Source: Sanchytrium tribonematis (lineage: Eukaryota > Sanchytriomycota > Sanchytriomycetes > Sanchytriales > Sanchytriaceae). Taken from it: 12,000 bases of DNA. A program made the position numbers and the translations under genes. Positions within the stretch are counted from its first letter, which is position 1. Each line of letters begins with the position of its first letter. Positions 8,061-12,000 of the stretch are shown in pieces. The notes under the pieces were generated by a model, which was not told the DNA's origin, did no database searches, and was given only the letters and a program-made list of their open reading frames with translations. The stretch is from the NCBI GenBank assembly GCA_018985235.1, contig JADGIG010000232.1, positions 1 to 12,000 of the forward strand, in the 5' to 3' direction.

Positions 8061-9424
8061 TTATTTCAATCTCATCTTTAATTCTCTACTATATTTCCCA
8101 TAATAATGTGAATACATGGGATAAATACTCATTAAAATCATCAATGCAATAAAAATAGATGCAATTGGATCAAATATTAAATATCCGGTATAATGAATTA
8201 ATAAAGTGGATATAATGACACCTAAATGAATTATAAATTACCAACACTGCCTAGGGTATCTGCTAAAATGTGTAGAAAGACAGCACGCATGTTGGAATGT
8301 TCATGGGAATGTTCATGAGAATGTTCATGGGAATGCGAATGATCGTGGCTATGGCTATGGCTGTGGTCATGTTCGTGATCATCGTGGTCGTTGTGGTGAT
8401 GCGCATCATGTCCATGGTCATGTCCATGATCGTGTCCGTGTCCGTGATCATGTGCTTCATGAAAGAATACAACGCCAATTAAATTCACAATTAATCCACC
8501 AATACTGACCCCCAATAATCCATCTAAATGCATTTCTTGTGGATAAAACATCCTTTCAATGCCTTCCATGCTAATCATAAAACTAATCAAGACCAATAAA
8601 ATGGAATTGATAAAAGCACCTAAAGATTCATTTTCATTGGTGAAATATAAACCAATGCCTAATGCCAAACAATCAAAAAACATATGGATGGAATCACTAA
8701 TTAAGCCTAATGAGTTGGTTAAATAGCCATAAATCATTTGGATGAGCATATATGAGAAATTTAAGAGGAGGAAAATAAATAATTTTTTGGAAGATTGGGT
8801 GTGTTTGAAATTGATGAGGAAATGATGGATAAAATGGATGATTAAGATGGTGGAGATGGATAAGATGTATAACGAATCATTTAGAAATAGTGTAGTTAAT
8901 AAAATATGGATAATATTGGCAAAATGGATGGAAATAGGGGATAAATTGGAATAATGTAAAATGAGAGAAATAGTGATTAAAAAAATCCAATCTTCTAATT
9001 CACCATAAAATATACGACAAATGGATTCAAATGCGATTAATATGAATAAATAAATGTCATTTTGAGGGGATATTTGATCTTGAGAGGGAGATGGGGAAAT
9101 TGGCAAATATTGTGATTTGAGATTGGTGTGGAATAGATAATAGGGGATGGTAAATATGATGAGATAATTGGATTCAAAGTACATGATGGTATAAATGAGG
9201 ATAGAAATGAGTAAATAGGGTATTTTGGGTAATTTGATTTGCAATTGTTTTAAATAATACATGGATAATATGTGAAATGGATTAGATAATGCACACATTA
9301 ATAGTAATGGATCATCTTTGGAGAGATAGAGCCATGTAAATAGATTATATGGGAAATGATGGGCCAAAGCAGAAAGAATGGCCAGTTTCATGGAGAAGAC
9401 TGAAAATACTGAAATCTGAATCAT
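8061..9424 (-). CDS. SLC30A5: Zinc transporter of the CDF family, ZnT5/Msc2 type (spliced, two exons)
   Basis: Exons on the minus strand are 9424-8242 and 8221-8061 (447 residues). An N-terminal block of several membrane helices (about 1-205) precedes the CDF core, as in ZnT5/Msc2. The core has NSLGLISDSIHMFFDCLALG with H247-x3-D251, a second site H385-x3-D389 (HILAD), and a His-rich loop (about 322-377). Splicing a 20-nt intron continues GSVG into VIISTLLIHYTGYLIFDP and the last helix. ZnT5/Msc2 proteins load zinc into the ER/Golgi, usually as heterodimers. Two parts are missing: the roughly 15-residue loop with the conserved G-Y-x-R-x-E before GAFINS, and the cytosolic C-terminal domain, as only about 15 residues follow the last helix. 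The stop lies within AATAAA (minus, 8060-8065). The start could also be Met12 (9391). Confidence 0.9.
8222..8241 (-). other. 20-nt intron in the zinc transporter gene
   Basis: On the minus strand the sequence is GTAATTTATAATTCATTTAG, phase 1. Its removal restores the conserved D-T-L-G-S-V-G-V-I-I-S-T of ZnT5-type transporters. Retention gives an immediate TAA inside the intron. Confidence 0.93.
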
Positions 9425-9460
9425 CGCAATGTGGCCCGATATTCAAGCCACAACAGAGAA
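9425..9460. promoter_or_regulatory. 36-bp divergent intergenic region
   Basis: Only 36 bp separate the first ATGs of the zinc transporter and the seven-segment membrane protein. A plus-strand upstream ORF of 11 codons (9429-9464) ends in TGA that overlaps the main ATG as ATGA. No TATA box is visible in the gap. Confidence 0.5.
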
Positions 9461-10226
9461 ATGAAGAGACGACTCTTTATTAATAATTTCTGTAGATCTT
9501 GTGCTTGTTTTATTGGGTTCAACGCGTTCTTTATTTGTCTATTATCTATTTATTTAAATGGATGCACTAAAACAAATGCTTGGTTGTTAATCTGTAGTAT
9601 ATTCACGATATTCGCATATATAGAATATAGTGATGTCTATTTACAGAATAAAATAGCTACTGATCAGATTTTATGGCTAGAAATTGTAATGGATATTTGT
9701 TTGAGTGCTTTTGAGTCAATGACGACGACGTATCCATTAGTGCGCTTCATGAGACAAAAAGGCGACTTGGGATACATTGTAGCATTGAGTACATGCATGT
9801 TTGTGGTATTATTTGCTCGATTATTGCATTACGATCAATTATTGAATTATGAGGATTGGGTCATCTATATGATTTACTGCGTCATTGGAATATGCTGTTT
9901 TGTGAGTGATTTAGCATATATTAAAGTCATATTGCTAATTCATTCGAATAAAATAGCAAAACATGACAGAAAGCAAATGAATGTTTTACGGGTCTGCTAC
10001 GTTTTAATGACATTAGCCATTGTAATTCAAACAATATCCATTGGATTATCCATGTATCAAAAGACGACTGTGTTTTTGGGTGTGTCATTGGTAATTCTGA
10101 TTTATTTAGGCATTAAGTGGCATTTTGACCGTTTTTGGTGATTTTCTCTTGTTATTAAACAAGAAATTAGAGAATAATCCAATGGAATTGGAGTCATTCC
10201 GCATTGTTGTTAGTGCTATTGATTAA
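9461..10226 (+). CDS. Unknown polytopic membrane protein, seven predicted segments (spliced, two exons)
   Basis: Exons are 9461-10090 and 10110-10226 (248 residues). Seven hydrophobic segments are visible, at about residues 9-30, 34-54, 64-85, 93-114, 124-148, 168-190 and 195-217. Loops are short and there are many Cys and aromatic residues. I recognise no family; a small 7TM receptor or a membrane enzyme without obvious catalytic residues are both possible. Unspliced, the frame ends at TGA 10139-10141. Removing a 19-nt intron that matches the other three changes the last segment to LALSGILTVFGDFLLLL and adds a charged tail ending at TAA 10224-10226, which is fused to AATAAA (10226-10231). 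That match is why I prefer the spliced model. The first ATG is used; an in-frame GTG at 9431 is not a credible start. Confidence 0.72.
10091..10109 (+). other. Probable 19-nt intron in the seven-segment membrane protein gene
   Basis: The sequence is GTAATTCTGATTTATTTAG, phase 0. It has the same GTA[AT]TT start and TTAG end as the other three, with CTGA as a possible branch site. Support is the match to these and the AATAAA-fused stop in the shifted frame; there is no homology check. Confidence 0.68.
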
Positions 10227-10248
10227 ATAAAAGATAACTATAGTTTAT

Positions 10249-10578
10249 TTACTTGTATTCTGGTGGGATCCGGATGAAATCTTTTGGATCATGTAATTTT
10301 TCCAGTTTATTCAAGTAATTTAGATTAGCATTGTAATCTACTCTAACTTTTTCTAGTTGCTTCAATCTTTTTTGAGAGTTTTCCGCTTTGGTGACCCAAT
10401 TTTGAATTTCAGCGTCTAAAGCTCTGATTTTGTTCCTGTATTCATTGGCTTCTAGATTGCGTTTTAATATCAATCCTTGAATCTCTAATTTGATTTTACA
10501 ATACGGAGTAACCACAGCCTCTGTGACATCAGGATGGCATAAAAGATCAAATGCAAATAGGAGACTCAAAATCAACAT
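10249..10578 (-). CDS. Small secreted coiled-coil protein (paralog A)
   Basis: The protein has 109 residues from the first ATG (10576-10578). A signal peptide (MLILSLLFAFDLLCH) is followed by a single Cys in TPYCKIK, a long charged helix (about 30-90) with heptad-like Leu/Ile spacing, and a short tail (HDPKDFIRIPPEYK). It is related to the disrupted gene to its right: both have the signal start M-[LM]-I-L-x-x-L-L-F and CH, one Cys before a helix with I-K-x-x-[IV], and an ending with H-[DN]-x-x-D-[FI]-I-x-[IV]-P. The stop is fused to AATAAA (minus, 10244-10249). A TATTTAA lies about 24-30 bp upstream of the start. Function is unknown; secretion is inferred. Confidence 0.78.
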   Translation of the reverse strand: MLILSLLFAFDLLCHPDVTEAVVTPYCKIKLEIQGLILKRNLEANEYRNKIRALDAEIQNWVTKAENSQKRLKQLEKVRVDYNANLNYLNKLEKLHDPKDFIRIPPEYK

Positions 10579-10742
10579 GGATTGGTTTGGAAATTGATGC
10601 GTTAAATAGCGTAAACTCAAGGCGATGTTGTCATTTTATGCCAATATTATGACTAAAATTGCCAATTTTGCCACTCAATGACGAAATTTGGCAATAATTG
10701 CGCAATATTAAACATTAAAATGGATCTGCTGCTCATTTAGAA
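10579..10742. promoter_or_regulatory. Divergent promoter of two paralogous small secreted proteins
   Basis: The 164-bp gap contains the inverted pair ATTGCCAA (10658-10665) and TTGGCAAT (10688-10695), plus additional ATTGC/GCCAA words. A six-codon upstream ORF (10720-10740) precedes the plus-strand gene. Confidence 0.45.
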
Positions 10743-10865
10743 ATGATGATTCTATATACTCTCTTATTCTCACTTATCCAATACTGCCACAACAGTCAAA
10801 CTGTTGAGTTTGATATCAATGCGCCATTGGATTTAGCAAAATTGCCAAATGACGAATATAGATGA
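10743..10865 (+). pseudogene. 5' half of small secreted protein gene (paralog B), cut by a MITE
   Basis: The ORF starts with a signal peptide (MMILYTLLFSLIQYCHNSQT) and continues to KLPNDEYR, ending in a TGA that belongs to the MITE terminus (ATGACGG). Coding sequence proper ends at the 10-bp target duplication AATGACGAAT (10848-10857). The missing C-terminal half lies on the opposite strand at 11674-11925, beside another copy of the same MITE and starting with the same 10 bp. Adding 10743-10857 to 11915-11674 gives 357 nt, an intact frame of 118 residues, close to the 109 of paralog A. The gene is therefore broken by insertion plus inversion, unless the assembly is wrong. Confidence 0.78.
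10848..10857 (+). repeat. Target-site duplication AATGACGAAT, first copy
   Basis: The second copy is the reverse complement at 11916-11925. Each abuts a MITE end: the left end of copy 1 and the right end of copy 2. A 10-bp length is typical of Mutator-like elements. Confidence 0.7.
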
Positions 10866-10873
10866 CGGTTTAG

Positions 10874-10943
10874 ACTAAGTCAAGTCGAGTCAAGTCGAAA
10901 AATAAATAATCTGCCTTAAGTCGAGTCTGACTTGACTTGACTT
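10874..10943 (+). repeat. Self-complementary AAGTC/GACTT module, left
   Basis: This 70-bp module begins with AAGTC words and ends with GACTT words around an AT-rich centre, so it can form a hairpin. It is a direct repeat of 11301-11370 with about eight differences by eye. Confidence 0.75.
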
Positions 10944-11300
10944 AAGTCGCTAACTGAGACCTTTTTAAGTCGAATTTTTTGACGACTTTTATTAGTTAAT
11001 ATTGAGCTTTTATTAATTATTTTAAGCTGTATCATCGTCAGAATGACCTAAAAGCTATCCGTTGTGAATAAGAGTGACAATAAAACCACTGTTTTAAATA
11101 ATTCATTAAATAAAATTCAAGACTTTTGAGTTTGTGAAAATTTTAAATCAGAAATTAGGGTGTCTCTTATTTTCAACTTATTAAAAGTAAAACCCTAATA
11201 CAAATAAATTACATATAAAACGAATAAGAATTAAAAATTGGGAATTTTCAGTAAAATATAATCAATTTATAGGTCTATTTTAAATTGACTCCAGCTAGCG

Positions 11301-11370
11301 ACTAAGTCAAGTTAAGTCAAGTCGAAAATTTAAGAGTCTGCCTTAAGTCGAGACAGACTTGACTTGACTT
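11301..11370 (+). repeat. Self-complementary AAGTC/GACTT module, right
   Basis: This is the second copy of the 70-bp module of MITE copy 1. Most of it recurs inverted in MITE copy 2 near the right edge of the window. Confidence 0.75.
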
Positions 11371-11400
11371 TTGACTTTTTTAGTCTAGACCGTCATGCTT

Positions 11401-11478
11401 ACATATTGAGTCAATATTTAGCTGTTTTACAAATTTGTTCATATATTCTGATTCCTTAGGAAACGGCTTGACTTTCAT
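11401..11478 (-). pseudogene. 5' fragment of an unidentified gene, cut by the MITE
   Basis: On the minus strand an ATG (11476-11478) opens 26 codons (MKVKPFPKESEYMNKF, then VKQLNIDSIC) that run into the right end of MITE copy 1 and stop at a TAA inside it (11380-11382). A TATTTAAA lies about 30 bp upstream of the ATG (11508-11515), the same spacing as for the histone genes. A CCAAT box and the paralog B 3' end lie further upstream. This suggests a real gene start whose remainder was separated by the MITE-mediated inversion and should lie just beyond the right edge. No family recognised. Confidence 0.5.
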
Positions 11479-11673
11479 TTTTTCTTATTTGTTATACATT
11501 CGCTTGGTTTAAATAGTATTAGAATGCTTTTTAATAGGTGGCTTTGATTTGTGCTAATTAATATCCAATCAAATTGTTTCACTTGAAACAATTGGCCAAT
11601 TTATAAACAAAAGCGAATTAAAGATACCTGGCAATTTTTTATGACCTGATTCATCAATTTTGAGTAATAAATT
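11479..11673 (-). promoter_or_regulatory. Putative promoter of the truncated downstream gene
   Basis: This 195-bp region contains the TATTTAAA (11508-11515), a CCAAT-type box (CCAATC, 11565-11570), a hairpin with 9-bp arms (AATTGTTTC 11572-11580, GAAACAATT 11585-11593, 4-nt loop) and the perfect palindrome AATTGGCCAATT (11590-11601). No other gene is seen. Confidence 0.45.
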
Positions 11674-11931
11674 TTATTGAGGTACTGGAATGATGTCATA
11701 AGCATTGTGTTTTTTGCCCACATTTATCAATTTTTGCAAACCATTGTTATAGGTATTAAATTTTGTCATGTATTTACCAACAGCTTCTCTAATTTGCCCA
11801 TTTTGCGTTTTCAATGCCTCTAATTTCAATTTCTTCTGGTCCAAATTAAAATTCTGGTTTTGATCCTCTTCTGCGATTTTCTCAATCACCAAATCTTTAA
11901 TTTGCTGCAATAAACATTCGTCATTAAGCAT
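11674..11931 (-). pseudogene. 3' half of small secreted protein gene (paralog B), inverted
   Basis: The frame encodes NDECLLQQIKDLVIEKI, a charged helical stretch, and the tail KKHNAYDIIPVPQ, matching the C-terminal half of paralog A (one Cys, I-K-x-x-[IV], a D-[FI]-I-x-[IV]-P end). It has no signal peptide. Its only ATG (11929-11931) is supplied by the MITE end (ATGCTT), not by the gene. Coding sequence proper begins at 11925 with the target duplication. The stop lies inside AATAAA (minus, 11673-11678). The matching 5' half is at 10743-10857 on the opposite strand. Confidence 0.78.
11916..11925 (-). repeat. Target-site duplication AATGACGAAT, second copy (inverted)
   Basis: The minus strand reads AATGACGAAT followed by GTTTATTG of the gene, directly after the MITE end CCGTCATGCTT. 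It pairs with 10848-10857. Confidence 0.7.
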
Positions 11932-12000
11932 GACGGTCTAGACTAAAAAAGTCAAAAGTCAAGTCAAGTCTGTCTCGACTTAAGGCAGACTCTTAAATTT
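11926..12000 (-). mobile_element. MITE copy 2, partial, inverted relative to copy 1
   Basis: The 75 bases from 11926 to the window edge are identical by eye to the reverse complement of the right end of copy 1 (11326-11400). They include the terminal ATGACGGTCTAGAC and part of the AAGTC module. The element continues beyond the window. Confidence 0.9.

Larger units (their letters stand above)
10858..11400 (+). mobile_element. MITE copy 1, non-autonomous DNA transposon of about 543 bp
   Basis: The ends carry a 14-bp inverted repeat, ATGACGGTYTAGAC (10862-10875 and 11383-11396). Inside each end lies a 70-bp module (10874-10943 and 11301-11370), about nine-tenths identical in the same orientation and made of AAGTC/GACTT words, so each module can fold on itself. 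Short inverted flanks (TAAGTCGCTA/TAGCGACTA) bound them. The 350-bp centre is AT-rich without an ORF of note. With no transposase it must be moved in trans. A 10-bp target duplication suggests a Mutator-like enzyme, which is an inference. Confidence 0.82.

Noticed and set aside
8297-8482. Plus-strand Met/Val-rich ORF
   Set aside because: It is the antisense of the His-rich loop of the zinc transporter.
11154-11199. ATTAGGGT/ACCCTAAT inside the MITE as telomere-like sequence
   Set aside because: There is one unit on each side only, which forms an 8-bp inverted repeat; it is not a telomeric array.
1-12000. Nucleomorph or heterotrich ciliate origin suggested by the tiny introns
   Set aside because: Secreted LRR proteins, free-standing Sld2, a MITE and a mitochondrial phosphate carrier do not fit a nucleomorph; intron length (19-20, not 15-16) and histone sequences do not suggest Stentor-like ciliates. 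This remains a judgement, not a proof.

Overview
The window comes from a compact, AT-rich eukaryotic nuclear genome. Markers are replication-dependent H2A/H2B histones, a TRAPP subunit, a mitochondrial phosphate carrier, CCAAT/TATA promoters, AATAAA signals and spliceosomal-type introns. A free-standing Sld2-like protein, an H2A ending in SQEY and plant-style secreted LRR proteins fit an early-diverging fungus or close relative, but the species cannot be named from this window. The genetic code looks standard: TGA ends several genes at sensible lengths and Trp is TGG.

Layout: (1) 1-1688, minus: secreted multi-module LRR protein running off the left edge, interrupted by one in-frame TGA. (2) 1857-2360, plus: TRAPPC1/Bet5. 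(3) 2388-3413: divergent H2B and H2A.X-type H2A sharing a promoter with five CCAATC boxes. (4) 3469-4330, plus: Sld2-like replication factor. (5) 4375-5327, plus: mitochondrial phosphate carrier. (6) 5401-5775, plus: small Cys-rich protein. (7) 5796-6062, minus: small membrane protein with a coiled coil. (8) 6329-7996, minus: membrane-anchored coiled-coil protein with an internal duplication. (9) 8061-9424, minus: ZnT5/Msc2-type zinc transporter. (10) 9461-10226, plus: unknown protein with seven predicted membrane segments. (11) 10249-10578, minus: small secreted coiled-coil protein. (12) 10743-12000: a paralog of (11) and the start of another gene, rearranged by two inverted copies of a non-autonomous transposon (MITE).

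Three observations stand out. First, four genes each need removal of a 19-20 nt intron (GTA[A/T]TT...TTAG) to give the full protein; all four introns lie near the 3' end. Second, in nearly every gene the AATAAA signal overlaps or directly follows the stop codon (TAAATAAA, TGAATAAA, TAATAAA), so 3' UTRs must be tiny; the stops of the spliced models also carry the signal, which supports the splicing. Third, in the right-hand 1.3 kb one small secreted-protein gene appears split into two oppositely oriented halves: a MITE inserted with a 10-bp target duplication, then the segment between two inverted MITE copies flipped. The second MITE seems to have been inserted in the next gene, which gives an exact prediction for the sequence just beyond the window.

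The genes are mostly unrelated housekeeping functions (histones, replication initiation, vesicle traffic, phosphate and zinc transport) placed close together, plus lineage-specific secreted proteins at both ends. Divergent pairs share promoters of 36-234 bp and convergent pairs are separated by 20-27 bp.
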